Positions 17,181 to 29,885 are shown, counted from the stretch's first letter. The stretch: DNA of 64,000 nt from CAVQRC01 sp963715045 (GCA_963715045.1 CAVQRC010000003.1:423847-487846); one strand, 5' to 3'. The notes: generated by a model not told the origin, from the sequence alone. Numbers and translations are program-made.

Positions 17181-17980
17181 TGGCAATTGGGGCACCAATA
17201 GGTGGTTCTCCCGAGGTCACCCTGGCGGGTGAAGGTGATCGTCGACTGGCATTGGTAGCAAGCTTCGCCGTGACGGCCGTAGACCCACAGTGGCTTGCCT
17301 CCCAGCGCGTACCGCGTGCGTCGGGTGTGGCCCTCCAGGTTACGGCGCATGAGTTTTCGAGCCGTGGTGAGGATCGCCTCGAGCTTCTCGTCCGTGCACT
17401 CACCAACTCGTGTGAGCGGATGCGTAGCTGTCAGGAACAAGACCTCAGACTTGTAGACGTTGCCGATGCCGCAAACGATCGATTGATTCATCACGGCTTC
17501 CCCGATCGACGTCGAATCGTGCACCCGCATTCGCTGGACGGCCCGCAAGAGATCCAGGTCGCTGGCCAGCAGGTCCGGGCCGAGCCGGCTCAGCCAGCGA
17601 TGTCGCTTGATCTCGCTGGGCGTGAGAAATTCAAGCAGTTTCGGAGTGAAGCAAACGATCACCCGCGGTACGCCGGGCGGATCCTCCCGAGCCGACATTT
17701 CCAAAGTGATCAGAGCGTAGTCGATCGGCTTCTGCCATGGTTCGCCGACCTCATAGATGTGCCAGGAACCGGTCATTCCCAGGTGGGAGTGAATCGCGAG
17801 TCCGCGATCGGTGTGAATGAGCAAATGCTTTCCGCGGGCCTCGATCGAGGTTACCTGCCGGTTCAGCAGCGGGTCGATGGAAACGTGGGGATCGCGATGC
17901 CGGGCAACGAGAATCCGGCAGCCTTCCATCACCGGGCGGAGCCGGGTCGCTACGCGAAAGATCGTGTCGCCTTCAGGCAT
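17135..17980 (-). CDS. Fpg/Nei family DNA glycosylase/AP lyase (endonuclease VIII-like)
   Basis: 281 residues, intact. The N-terminus MPEGDTIFRVATRLRP supplies the catalytic Pro2 and Glu3 of the Nei branch (Fpg usually has MPELPEVE). GKHLLIH contains the conserved beta-strand Lys, and the helix-two-turns-helix contains NQSIVCGIGNVYKSEVLF. The C-terminus is a zinc finger, CYQC...YWCPNC. It removes oxidised pyrimidines from DNA and nicks the backbone. The last ten or so residues (SPAFGTGGPRRK) lie within the neighbouring repeat array, so the stop codon is provided by a repeat. The next genes on the same strand are also DNA repair (Lhr, photolyase), though a repeat-filled gap separates them. Confidence 0.9.
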   Translation of the reverse strand: MPEGDTIFRVATRLRPVMEGCRILVARHRDPHVSIDPLLNRQVTSIEARGKHLLIHTDRGLAIHSHLGMTGSWHIYEVGEPWQKPIDYALITLEMSAREDPPGVPRVIVCFTPKLLEFLTPSEIKRHRWLSRLGPDLLASDLDLLRAVQRMRVHDSTSIGEAVMNQSIVCGIGNVYKSEVLFLTATHPLTRVGECTDEKLEAILTTARKLMRRNLEGHTRRTRYALGGKPLWVYGRHGEACYQCQSTITFTRQGDLGRTTYWCPNCQPQSPAFGTGGPRRK

Positions 17981-18049
17981 GGGGGGAGTGGGGCTTTCTA
18001 GTCTGCAGGACTCTCGAGTTTTCGGATCGGAGAATTCTGCTTGACGGGG

Positions 18050-18180
18050 CGTGTGAATGACTAATGACTAAGGCCTAATGACTAAGGAATGACCAATGAC
18101 TAATTCCCAAGTTGGAATCTGCTTCGTCATTGGGGATTAGGGATTCCCTAGTCATTCGTCATTAGGCCTTCGTCATTGCC
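18050..18180. repeat. AATGACTAA-rich palindromic repeat
   Basis: Runs of AATGACTAA and CTAATGACTAAGG form a palindrome: 18063-18082 pairs with 18158-18177 at 19 of 20 positions. It lies between lhr and the glycosylase gene and overlaps the last codons of lhr. A related region is at 62190-62345. Apart from this repeat the gap 17981-18161 holds nothing recognisable. Confidence 0.75.
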
Positions 18181-21100
18181 CGCGCCCGCGGCCCGCCGCG
18201 ATGGACAACGGCGTCGCGGAGGGTGATGAATCCGGCGGCCGCGAGCGCGGTGACGAGTTCTGTGGCCAGGGGCGCGGGGCGGCCGTCGATTTTTTGCAGG
18301 TACACGGGTGTGCGAGGGCCGGCCAGATCGACCAGGGCGGTGACGAGCGCCTGTATGACTCTTGTCCGAGGAGGCTCATCGGAGGGGAGGAACGAAATCA
18401 GGTTCTTGCCTGAGCGGCTCAGGTAGCCGATCAGCTCACCATCGCGGAGAAACACGCGGGCGGCGGCCACGCGATGGGGTCGAGCGATGTCATGCGCCGT
18501 GGCAGGCCAGGGGAGGGCGGCGCCGTAAGGGTTCGCCGGGTCGGTCGCGGCCAGCACGTAAGTCGGCTGCGATTCGTCTGCGGCCGGCCGCTCACGAAGT
18601 CGATCCTCGGCACCCGGCATGGCGAACTGGGCCCCGCCCTGGCCGGCGATGAAGTAGCCGCGGCGGACGCGACCCGTCTCCTCGAAGGCCTTGAAGATCG
18701 GGTACAGTCCAGCGAATCCGCCGGCCAGACCCTCGGCGGCCACGAGTTCGCGAGTCACGACGCCGTATCTGCTGACGAGCTGCAGGGCGATGGCCGTTTG
18801 CCGCTCGGTCGGTGTGGTGGCAGGTGCCTGCGGCATGAATAACGCCCACCGACCCTCGCTGCCGGGCACGCGCTCGCTGCGACGAGAGCGGAAGCCTCCC
18901 CGTTTGCCGCGTCGGCCGCTGGCTTTCGCCGCCCCCTGGCGGGTGAGCGAGCGCACGGGCGCGAGCGTATCGTTGGTGACGACGCCGGCCCAGGCGAGAC
19001 GCCACAGGGCGTCGAAGACATCATTGCGGAAGCCGCCCAGTTCGCGGTGGAGCATGTCGAAGCGGAGGGCGCCTTTGCGACTGAGCAGTTCGACGATCGA
19101 TTGTTCGAGAGGGTCGGAGACGACCATCGCTGGTTGAGCGAGCCGCTCGGCGTGATCCGTCAGATACAGTGAGATCCTTGCCGTCGCTCGGGCCGAGGCT
19201 GTCGTGACCTCGCCAGACCACCTCGCCGGCAACGCACAACTCGTCGAGATCACTGGGGCGATAGTTCTCGATTCGAGCCGGCAGAATCTCCCGCTCGAGG
19301 ACGCTGGCCGGAAGCGGGAGACCTTGGAGTTGCTCGATGACGTCGAGGAGACCGTCGAGGCCCCGGCGAGGGCGGGTGATTCCCTGCCAATGGGCAAGGA
19401 ATCGGCAGAGGGCCACCGGTTCGACGGGCTCGACCTGTTTGCGAAGGCGGGCCAGTGAGCGTCGTTTCAGCTTTTGCAACACGCCCGCGTCGCACCACTC
19501 CCGACCCCGTACGCCCGGTGTGAATTCCCCTTCGAGAACACGATCCGCCGCAGCCAGCCTGCGGAGCGCGGCGGCGATCACGCTGACACCGACACCCAGG
19601 CGATCCGCAAGCTGCTCGGGCCGGAACGGGACGTGAGTCCGGGCGAACCGAGAGACAAGATCGTCGACCGGACTGGCCGTGGCGGTGAGAAAGGCCTCCG
19701 GCAGCCCGGGCGGGGGCACGATCCCGACGGCGTCGCGGTACCGGCCGGTGTCTTCGGCAGCGATGTAGCGTTGATCTCCTGCGATCCGCACCGGCACGAT
19801 GCGGCGGGCGATGGTGAGCGTGTCGAGCCAGTGGTCGAGTCCGTCGTCAGCGGCGTTGACGGCGGCTGGTTCGCAGCGGGCGGCCAGTTCCGCGCGGTCG
19901 AGATCCCCGAGGGCCAGCAGCAATTCGTGCACCGCGTCGGCGTGCTTGACGGGATACCTGGTGTCGAGCCGCTGCAATTCGAGGGCCAGCTCTTCGAACA
20001 CGGTGGCTTCGAGCAGTTCGCGGAGCTGGGCGTCTCCGAGCAGTTCGCGGAGCTGGGCATGGTCGAGCGCGAGCGTCGCGGCCCGGCGTTCGGCGAGCGG
20101 GGCGTCGCCTTCGTAGAGGAAATTGGCCGTGTAATTGAACATCAGCGACGCCGCGAAGGGCGACGGCCTGGTCGTCTCGACCGGATGCAGGCGAATCGTC
20201 CGTTGCTCGATCCCCGCGAGAATCTGCTTCAGGCCGCCCAGATCGAGCACGTCGCGGAGGCATTCGCGGTAGGTTTCCAGCAGGATCGGAAACTGTTCAT
20301 ACCGCGGCGGCGACCTTGAGCAGGTCGGCCGATTTGCGACGCTGGAGCCACAGCGGCGTGCGGCGTCCCGGTTGTCGTTTGGGCAGCAGCAACGCCCGGC
20401 CTGCATTCTCGCGAAAGTGCGTGGCGAACAGGGCCGTCGATCCCAGTTCACGAACGACCGTCTCTTCGACCTCATCGGCCGCCGGGACGAGCAGCTCGGG
20501 CGGCGGGGGTGCGTCCGACTCGGGGAGTCGAAACACCATGCCGTCATCGCTCCACATCAGGTCGACTTCGCTCTGGGTCTCATCCCGCAGTCGGGCGGCC
20601 ACGGCCATCGCCCAGGGCGCATGCACGCGGCCGCCGAAGGGAGTCATCACGACGACGCGCCAGTCGCCGACCTCGTCGACGAAGCTCTCGATCACGATCG
20701 TGGTGTCACTCGGCGGCTCGCCGGTCGCATCCGCCTGATCATGGACGTAGTTGAGAAGATTCGTTGCCGCCTGGGCGTCGAGGGCGTGTTCGGCGACAAG
20801 CTTCTGCTGCGCCGCGCCGCGTTCCATCCGCCACAGCGTCCGGGTGAGCTGACCGATTGCCCGACCAAACTCCAGCGGCCGTCCCGGACCGTCGCCTCGC
20901 CAGAACGGCATCTTCCCCGGCTCGCCGGGGGCCGGCACGACCAGTACGCGATCGTGCGTGATTTCTACCGCCCGCCAGGAAGACGCGCCCAGCAGGAACA
21001 CATCGCCGGGGCGGGTCTCGAACACCATTTCTTCGTCCAGTTCGCCAACCCGCCTGGTCGCTTCGCTGCTGCCATCGGCCAGAAACACGCCGTACAAACC

Positions 21101-22723
21101 GCGGTCCGGAATGGTCCCACCATTGGCGATCGCCACGCGTTGCGAGCCTTTTCGCGGTGAAATCGTGCCCGCAATCCGATCCCATGTGACGCGCGGGCGC
21201 AGTTCCGCGAATTCATCCGAAGGGTAACGGCCCGAAAGCAGATCGAGCACACCCTCGAAAGCTTTGCGAGGGAGCTCGAAGAATGGTGCCGCACACCGGA
21301 CCGTACGAAACAGTTCGTCGATGGATCGCGGTTCGAGGGCTACCATCGCCACAATCTGCTGCGCGAGCACATCGAGCGGGTTGCGAGGATAGAACATCTC
21401 CTCGACCTCGCCGCGGATCATCCGCTCGGCCGCCGCACTGCAGGCGAGCAGATCGCCGCGGTATTTGGGAAAGATCACTCCGGTCGACGGCGCCCCGACC
21501 TGGTGCCCCGCCCGGCCGATTCGTTGCAGACCCGAGGCGATCGAGGGTGGCGCTTCGATCTGGATCACGAGGTCGACCGCGCCCATGTCGATCCCCAGCT
21601 CGAGCGAACTGGTGGCGACGATCGCGGGGAGGACGCCCCGCTTGAGGCGATCTTCGATCAGCATTCGCGTATCGCGGGCAATCGAGCCGTGGTGGGCGGC
21701 GGCCAGTTCTTCTTCGGCCAGCTCATTGATGGCGGCGGCGAGCCGCTCGGCGAGTCGCCGGCTGTTGACGAAGATCATCGTCGAGCGGTGTTGGCGGATG
21801 AGCTGTACGAGACGCGGGTGGATCGAGGGCCAGATCGAGGGCAGCGTGGGCCCGCTGGCGGCGGACCCCGATCGTTCCACGGCCACGCTCAACTGGGCCA
21901 TGTCTTCGACGGGGACTTCGATCGACAACTCGAGTTGTTTCCGCCGACCCGCTTCGACGATCGTGACGGGGCGGGGCCGCGGAGGCTGTTCGCTGCTGGC
22001 CGTCGCCACGCCGCCACCGAGCAGACGGGCGACTTCATCGAGCGGACGTTGCGTTGCCGAGAGACCGATCCGCTGCAGCCCGGTCGTGCCCTCGCGTTCC
22101 TCCGCACGCAAGGCCTCGAGTCGTTCCAGCGAGAGAAACAAGTGAGCGCCTCGTTTTCCGCAGACGAGCGAATGGATCTCGTCGACGATGACCGTCTCGA
22201 CCGTCTTGAGGATCTCACGAGCCCGCGAAGTGAGCATCAGGAACAGCGACTCGGGCGTGGTGATCAGGATGTCGGGAGGTTCGCGAACCATTCGCTGGCG
22301 ATCGGCCGCGGGGGTGTCGCCCGAACGGACGCCGACCGACGGCACCTGATAGGACAGACCCTGACGCTCGGCCACCTTCCGGATTCCCGCCAGCGGCGCG
22401 CGAAGATTCCGCTCCACGTCGACGCCCAACGCCTTCAGCGGTGAGATGTATACCACCCGCACACCGGCGACGTGGCCTGCCTGGTCGCTGTCCCTTCGCG
22501 AGGAATCGGCGAACATCAGGCGATCCAAGGCGACCATGAAGGCGGCCAGCGTCTTGCCGGAACCGGTGGGTGCCAGCAGCAGCGTGTTTTCGCGGCGGGA
22601 AATCGGCGGCCACGCCTGCTGTTGGGCCGCGGTGGGAGTTGCGAAAGCTTCCTCGAACCACTCCCGGACCGCCGGGTGAAAGGCCGCGAGAACAGAGTCG
22701 GCAGTCGTGGCTGAAGCGGGCAT
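18162..22723 (-). CDS. lhr: Lhr-like superfamily 2 ATP-dependent helicase (two frameshifts)
   Basis: About 1520 residues, the full length of the large Lhr class. The N-terminal RecA pair has TPTAAQQQAWPP (Q-motif), Walker A APTGSGKT (residues 51-58), PLKALGVDVERN, TTPESLFLML, Walker B DEIHSL, GLSATQRPLDEVA, then FVNSRRLAERLA and motif VI QRIGRAGHQ. A winged-helix/Lhr core domain follows. Near 20300 the frame changes (on to LLETYRECLRDVLDLGGL), and again near 19180 (on to DPLEQSIVELLSRKGALRF), continuing the Lhr C-terminal domain. Lhr unwinds RNA-DNA or DNA substrates 3' to 5' and takes part in repair. The last residues (AMTKA) and stop come from the AATGACTAA repeat. Confidence 0.9.
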
Positions 22724-22733
22724 AGGCGGGCGG

Positions 22734-24210
<1,477 letters not shown>

Positions 24211-24329
24211 GAGGGAAGTTGCGGGCTTCGGGTGAAAGGGATTTGAACCGGCTGGCCGGCGAAACGACGCGGGGTGAAATCGCTTGGCGGCGACGACAAC
24301 AGGGTGGCGGTTGTTGCGGCCCGCAGGAA

Positions 24330-25812
24330 CTACATCTCCATGACCCGCTTGATGTCGGGATCGAGTTCCGGCGGCCGCGAGCAGAACGAGATCGCAAAAA
24401 ATAGTAGCAGCGAAATCAGCAACGACAACGCACCCACTTGAAAGCCATGCCCGAGATGAAGGTCGAGCAGTTTGAACGTGAAGTTGGCGAGCAGGCTGGC
24501 GGAGATCGCGGCGATCGCGGCGGGAGCGGTGGCCCGCTGCCAGTTGAAGCCGATCGCGACGGTCGGGACGAGTGCAGCGGCGAACGTGCCCCAGCCGAAC
24601 GCCCCCAGCAGCGCGACCAGATCCTGTAGATAGAGGGCGAACAACGCCGCGATCGTTGCCAGCACCACGGTCGCAATTCGGGCCCACAGCAATTCCGACC
24701 GCAGCGACCGCCCGCGAACCGCCTGAGGGATGTCGTGGACCACGGCCGCGGCACCGATGTTCAAGAACGCATCGGCAGTCGACATGATGGCGGCGAACAG
24801 GCCCGCGAACACCAGCCCGGCCAGCAGCGGATGCGCGAAAGCCTCGAGAAACCGGGGAGCCGCCTGGTCCGCGATCGCCAGCGGCGGATGCGACCCAGCC
24901 AGCACATGCGCCCGCATCACCAGCCCGATACTGACCCACAGCAGTGCACTGAATCCGTAGCCCACGATCGAGAACACCAGGATCGGTCGCAGGTCGGCGA
25001 GCCGCTTGAACATCATGAACTTGGTGACCACGTGTGGCTGACCCGCGCCCCCGATGACAAACATGAAGAACCACGACAGGCTGCCGACGATGCCCAGCGT
25101 GCCCCAGGGCAAAACGGCCTCGGCGTTGTCGGCCGCGATTGTCTTGACGACACCCGTCATACCTCCAGCGAACGAACCGAGGGCCGTAAAGAAAACCAAA
25201 ATCGCGACCACCACCATCATCAGGCCTTGAACGAGATCGGTATACACCGACGCCACGATTCCTCCCGTGACGCAATAGAACACCAGCACCGCGGTTGAAG
25301 CGGCGACGCAGAGTTCCAGGGACAGGCCGCCTGCTAGGCCCGTGGTTGGCGATCAGATCCTTGAGCACGGTGGCCATCGCCAGGATCTGGGCCCCGAGAT
25401 ACCCCATGACGCCAAGGAGAATCGCCAGCGCGGTGAGCAGGCGACAGGCCTCGCTGTTGTAGCGGGCGGCAACCACATCGGGGAGCGACACCGAATCGCA
25501 CAGTTCACCGAGCAGTCGCAATCGTTTCCCGAGGAGATAGAAGGATAGCGCGTAGCCGATCGGTGCCGAGACGACCATCCACACGCTGCTCATCCCCATC
25601 TGGTAGACGAGTCCCGGTCCCCCGACGAACCCGAATCCGCTCATGAGGCTCGAGAACACGGCGATTCCCGTGACGAGAATGCCCAGGTGTCGCCCCGCCA
25701 CGAAAAAGTCCCGGGCCGAACGCGTGCGCCGCATCGCCCACAGCCCGATCACGATGCAGGTCAGCAGGTAGCCGGCGACGCAACTGAGAATCACCGTGCC
25801 GCGATCCATCAT
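24330..25812 (-). CDS. Sodium:solute symporter (SSS family) (one frameshift)
   Basis: About 493 residues with 12-13 hydrophobic helices. N-terminal half: SARDFFVAGRHLG, SSLMSGFGFVGGPGLVYQ and SLPDVVAARY. After a frame change near 25345: VLVFYCVTGGIVASVYTDLV, then GLFAAIMSTADAFLNIGAA, the SSS signature with the Na2-site Ser/Thr. These carriers import a solute (sugar, amino acid, organic acid, pantothenate) with Na+; substrate cannot be deduced. The ATG overlaps the stop of the small upstream membrane gene by four bases, implying coupled expression. The C-terminal tail is short (DPDIKRVMEM). Confidence 0.88.
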
Positions 25813-26348
25813 TCGGCCTCCCGGTTCCGCCTCGCTGCGACCAGATCTTCGAAGCGTTCGATGTCCTCAGGCGTGAGGATCCATCGCGAGAACATGACCA
25901 GGTAGACCGCGATCGGGAACGTCGGGATCAGAATGCCGAACAGAAACAGCATCGCGGCGGTGGAGATTGGAAACCCGAGCAGGTAGGTCCGCGGGTCTTC
26001 GAGCAGAGTTGCCTGATAGAGGGCGACGACGCAGGCGAGAGACAATGCGTAGAGCACGGCCATTGTCCGCAGCACGTACCGACCGCGGGCCAGATCGGGG
26101 CGCGACACGAGACCCAATTCCATCGCCACGACGGCGAACGCTGCCACGCACATGCCAAACAGGCCCCCGCCCCACAGCAGGCCTGCCGACCGCGTGGTTC
26201 CGGAGGGTGCCTGCAGCAGCGTACCGGGCGGCGTTTCCGGATGACTGGACCCGGTCTCGCCCTTGTTCTGGGGAAGCGTGGCCAGGGCCATGATCGTGAG
26301 GGCCATCAGGATCAACAGCCCGAACAGCAATCGCGTTGTCGAGGGCAT
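25809..26348 (-). CDS. Small four-TM membrane protein coupled to the symporter
   Basis: About 179 residues from ATG 26348 (MPSTTRLLFGLLILMALTI); longer upstream starts give an unlikely basic leader. There are four hydrophobic segments (near residues 7-25, 57-78, 95-115 and 125-155) and a charged cytosolic C-terminus, DIERFEDLVAARRNREAE. I do not recognise the family. Position, four-base overlap and size suggest an accessory subunit of the symporter, comparable in layout to the short membrane proteins that accompany some SSS transporters, but there is no direct sequence evidence. Confidence 0.7.
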   Translation of the reverse strand: MPSTTRLLFGLLILMALTIMALATLPQNKGETGSSHPETPPGTLLQAPSGTTRSAGLLWGGGLFGMCVAAFAVVAMELGLVSRPDLARGRYVLRTMAVLYALSLACVVALYQATLLEDPRTYLLGFPISTAAMLFLFGILIPTFPIAVYLVMFSRWILTPEDIERFEDLVAARRNREAE

Positions 26349-26445
26349 GGAAAACCGTAGCGGCAGCAAACGCGTAGCGAGGGGATCAGCCGAGTGAGCA
26401 GTGTAGAAGCAGCCAGGACGGCCGTCCACCGTTGTCACGTCGCCC

Positions 26446-28607
26446 TCAAGTTCGCGTCAGAGAGAGCGACTCCTGCCGCGGGGTCAGGGCCAGGTCGATG
26501 AGCCGTTCGCGGCGGCCGCGCGTCTCGTCGGTCTGTCGGGAAACCACGAACGACGTGTCGACGCGGCGGAGCAGTGGGCGATCCACGACCGCTGCTCCCC
26601 CGTGGCCGGGCGGTTCGCTGGGATCCTGCGCGTCGAACAGCCGCTGCCAATGGAGGAAGTCGGAACCGTCGACGTCTCCGTCACGATCCGCGTCGCCATC
26701 GGCGTGATTGGCCAGCCGCAACGTGCCGAAATTGCTCTGCCACACGAGGAAGTCGAGGCCATTGACGATTGAATCGGCATTGAAGTCGGCGAGCAGCCGG
26801 TCGTTGTCGATGATGTTCAGACCCACGAGCCACTGCGTGCCCAGATAAGTTCCGCTCGACGGATTGCTGAGCATGACCAGGACTTTTTCCAGCGGCTCGT
26901 CGAACGAATCGTTGAGGATCGGAATGAAGATGGATTGTTCGACCTGGCCGTTGGCAAACACCAGGGTGCCGCTGCTGTGGCGTGTAGTCGGCACCGGCCG
27001 TCGCGGTGAAGTTGAGGGTCGTGTAGTGGACCGAGGCTGCGTTGGTCGGGCCGTCGCGACGCACGGTCGAGCCGAGCCGTTCCGCTGTTCTCGGTGGTGT
27101 AATAGTTGGCGGCATCGAATTCGAATCCGCCATCTCGCGACGTGGTGCCGACCTCGAACGTGTCGGCGGCCAGGGTCACACCGTTGCGACGGAACTCGAC
27201 ACTCCATTCGCCGGTCTGGGGGAAGAACAGCGGGAGGTTGATTCGATCGGACTGCCAGCCGTAGTGCAGCTCGCTGGCCGTGTAGTTCGTGGTGTCGTAC
27301 GTCGATCCGTCTGGTCGCTTCCACACGAACGACAGTTGATCGCCTGCCGAAATGCCATGCACGTTGACCCAGAAATGAATCGGGGTCAGGGGCGTGGCGG
27401 GGAATACTTCGCGTTCGGGCGGTCGCTCTTTCAGTTCCGCGGTCGACGGTTCGTGGTCGGTCGTGCCGTAGTCCAGCACGCCGGGGAGGTGCCCCGCGTA
27501 CGGCAGGGGATTCGCCCAGTAGCTGGTCGGTGCCACGTACGTCTCGACCGTTTCGCCCAGGTAATTGACGGCGAAATGCAAGTGCGCGTCCGACGAGTTG
27601 CCCGAACTGCCCATCAGTCCCAGTGGTGCTCCCGTGCCCACGTAGTCGCCCTCGGAAACCACGATCGAGTTCTTGCGGAGGTGCAGGTAAGACGTGGTCC
27701 AGCCATTACCGTGGTCCACGGTGACGTAATTGCCCCAGTTTCCGGCATCGAGGTTGCACGTCGAGGGGCACGTGTTGCGGTCGAACACACCATCGTTCAG
27801 GTCGGAGACCACGCCGCTTGCGGCCGCCACGATCGGCAGCCCGATGTCGGTGCGGGCGAAGTTGGCCACGGTGTAATCGATTGCATTGTGGCCGTTGTAG
27901 GTGTAGGTACCGCCGTTGAAGTCGCTAATACCGCTGCCCGAGTTGAGGTCGACGTAGTTGACGATGGCGTAATCGCTGTTGGGCAGACCGTCGATCGGAG
28001 TGATGAATCGCGTCTGACCATAGATCGACTGAAAACTCTGGGCCGTAAATCGGAACGACGCCCGGTTGTCCGATTCGTTGATCTCGGGGATCCGCTGCGT
28101 GGCGTCCAATTCCACGCTCACGGAGTGGCTGCCGGGCGTGACGAGCCATTCGCCAAGGCGGGCCACCCAGTAGCGAGTGCCCGAAACGCCGATGCCCCAG
28201 TTAAGTGGTCCACTCCAGCGGGGGTCGCCATCGATCGAAAACTTGACGTCGTAGCGGCATTCGGTCGGAAAGCTGCAACCGAGCGGCAAGTTATTGGTGG
28301 CGAACTCGGCCTGGACGAACACGCGGGTGCCGATCGCCGGCTGGTCGATCCGGTTGCCGTCGGCGTCGGTCACGTAGGTGTCGCGGACCCAGAGATTGGT
28401 CGTGGGGACGATGCCGCCATTGGGGCTCGGTATGCCGTAGTCCGGGTCGGGGCCGGGGTCGAAGCTCGGGCCGACGTCGGCGGCGAGCAATTGCCGGGGC
28501 TCGAGACCTTCCAGGTTCAATCGACGACGGTGCCGAGGTAGGTTGCGGGGACTGCGGCGGGGGAACGCAGTCGGCAGCCAGCGTGGGATCGTAATGCTTC
28601 GAAACAT
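26446..28607 (-). CDS. Secreted M23 peptidase with CARDB-like, Calx-beta and dockerin-like parts (about two frameshifts)
   Basis: About 720 residues. Start at MFRSITIPRW; an Arg-rich leader and LEPRQLLA (residues 35-42) form the LEPRxLL N-terminal sorting motif of planctomycete exoproteins. A CARDB-like beta domain follows (VSVELDATQRIPEINESDN). The peptidase carries the zinc ligands GHNAIDY, the block YLHLRKNS and DAHLHF. After frame changes near 27090 and 26985 there is a Calx-beta domain (ADYTP...SGTLVFANGQVEQ), then two dockerin-type Ca-binding repeats (ADFNADSIVNGLDFLVWQ, GDADRDGDVDGSDFLHWQ). Expected to cleave peptidoglycan or extracellular peptides at the cell surface. Planctomycete dockerins occur without cellulosomes, so their partner is unknown. 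Confidence 0.85.
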
Positions 28608-28716
28608 GATGTACCTGCTCGCGCGGGGGAGTCCGCCATCGGGGCGAAAAGCGTCTTCTACGAAGCCAATGCCGTGAGGCGGGCGCTTCGTAACAGAGAA
28701 AACGATGTAGTCCCGA

Positions 28717-28781
28717 CACTCCGTGGCGGGATCACGGCAGTCCAGTTCGCCTCGGCCATCCGCAGACCGTGCCACGGAGTG
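28717..28781. repeat. 11-bp perfect inverted repeat CACTCCGTGGC / GCCACGGAGTG
   Basis: Arms at 28717-28727 and 28771-28781 with a 43-base loop, in the divergent spacer between the M23 gene and the HlyD-like gene. It could be an RNA leader structure for the M23 transcript or a protein-binding site. The remainder of 28608-28889 shows no gene. Confidence 0.6.
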
Positions 28782-28858
28782 ACCCGGCTACCCCACACCT
28801 TCGCCGACCTGGCCCGGTTGCAACGGTCCTAGGGGTGTCCAATCCAGCTGCGACCGAT

Positions 28859-28887
28859 TTGACGTTGCAAAAAGTTAACCTAACTTT
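28859..28887 (+). promoter_or_regulatory. Possible promoter with overlapping operator palindrome
   Basis: TTGACG at 28859-28864 is a reasonable -35 box; 17 bases later AACTTT is a weak -10. The -10 overlaps a perfect palindrome AAAGTTA-ACC-TAACTTT (28871-28887), which ends two bases before the ATG at 28890. If this is the promoter, translation of the adaptor would start further down (for example ATG 28983). Repressor control is an inference. Confidence 0.35.
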
Positions 28888-28889
28888 CG

Positions 28890-29885
28890 ATGGTGAACAC
28901 TCGGCAAAGAGCCTCCGAGTTGGCCTCGACATTCGCTACACAAAGGGAAACGCCAGGGGGCAGTGGTGTACTCAGTACGACCATGCACACAGAGCGTTCG
29001 ACCAAAGGCTATGGATCCGGAGTACTCCACGGTTTCCCGTCGGCATTGATCGACCAGCCGGCGGAGACACGCGTAGCGAAGACGCCTCCCCGGCACGTAT
29101 CTGCTCCTCTCCGAAAGCGGGCGACAGCCTCGCATCTGGTGGCCTTGCTGCTCGGTGGCATCGCGAGCTACGGCGGACTGCAACTCTGGCAGGCGTTCAT
29201 CCACCACGACCCATTCGGGACCGTCGTGGGACGGACGCTCGAAATCCACTCGCCGCATAGCGGTATCATTCGCCGGGTCTATGTCGACGATGGCAATGCG
29301 GTGCGGCAGGGTGAGCGGCTATTTTCGATCGACAAGCTCGTGCTTCGCCAGCAGCTCGAACGCCTCAGAGACGAACAGCGTTCGGCGACCGCGAGGCTCG
29401 AGCCGGCGAACGCGAAGAGTCTCGAGCGGGAGATCCGCCGCGTCGAAGAGCAACTCGCTCTGGCCGACGTGTCTGCCCCGGTCGACGGTATCGTGCTCGA
29501 ACGGCACCGCGTCGAAAGTGAATATGCTGCCGACTCCGAGTCCGTACTGACGTTGCTGGACACGTCGACCCTGAAGGTCGTCGTGTATGTCCGCCAGCAC
29601 CAGACCCGACAGTTGTCGGTGGGCGATTTGGTATGGGTGGAAATTCGCGGTGTGGCCACACCCATTACGTGCCGCGTCGATCGGATCGAGGACCGCTATC
29701 GCAAGCCACCGCCGCACATCAGGTCGAAGTTCTACGCAGATGAGTTGCTGTTGCCAGTGCACCTGACGCCTCTGGAAGCGACCGATAAGTTGAGGGTCGG
29801 AGCCGTCGCCCGGTTACTGCCGGAGCGACCGCTTGTGGCGGCACCTGCCCGCGACGAAGCGACCCAGGTGCGTACCGATGACTGA
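28890..29885 (+). CDS. HlyD-like membrane-fusion/adaptor protein
   Basis: 331 residues if started at ATG 28890; ATG 28983 would remove 31 poorly structured residues. One TM segment (SHLVALLLGGIASYGGLQLW, about residues 80-100) anchors the protein. It is followed by half-lipoyl motifs (IHSPHSGIIRRVYVDDGNAV, ADVSAPVDGIVLERHRV) flanking a short coiled coil (LERLRDEQRSATARLE, SLEREIRRVEEQLAL), then a beta-barrel segment (VVVYVRQHQTRQLSVGDLV). This is the HlyD/EmrA fold that bridges inner-membrane transporters to the periplasm. The partner gene (TackOD1) overlaps by eight bases. No transporter or glycosyltransferase is adjacent, so what it serves is unclear. Confidence 0.8.
   Translation: MVNTRQRASELASTFATQRETPGGSGVLSTTMHTERSTKGYGSGVLHGFPSALIDQPAETRVAKTPPRHVSAPLRKRATASHLVALLLGGIASYGGLQLWQAFIHHDPFGTVVGRTLEIHSPHSGIIRRVYVDDGNAVRQGERLFSIDKLVLRQQLERLRDEQRSATARLEPANAKSLEREIRRVEEQLALADVSAPVDGIVLERHRVESEYAADSESVLTLLDTSTLKVVVYVRQHQTRQLSVGDLVWVEIRGVATPITCRVDRIEDRYRKPPPHIRSKFYADELLLPVHLTPLEATDKLRVGAVARLLPERPLVAAPARDEATQVRTDD

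Noticed and set aside
28717..28781. Cyclic-di-GMP or cobalamin riboswitch
   Set aside because: The conserved cores of these classes are not present; only a simple inverted repeat is seen.
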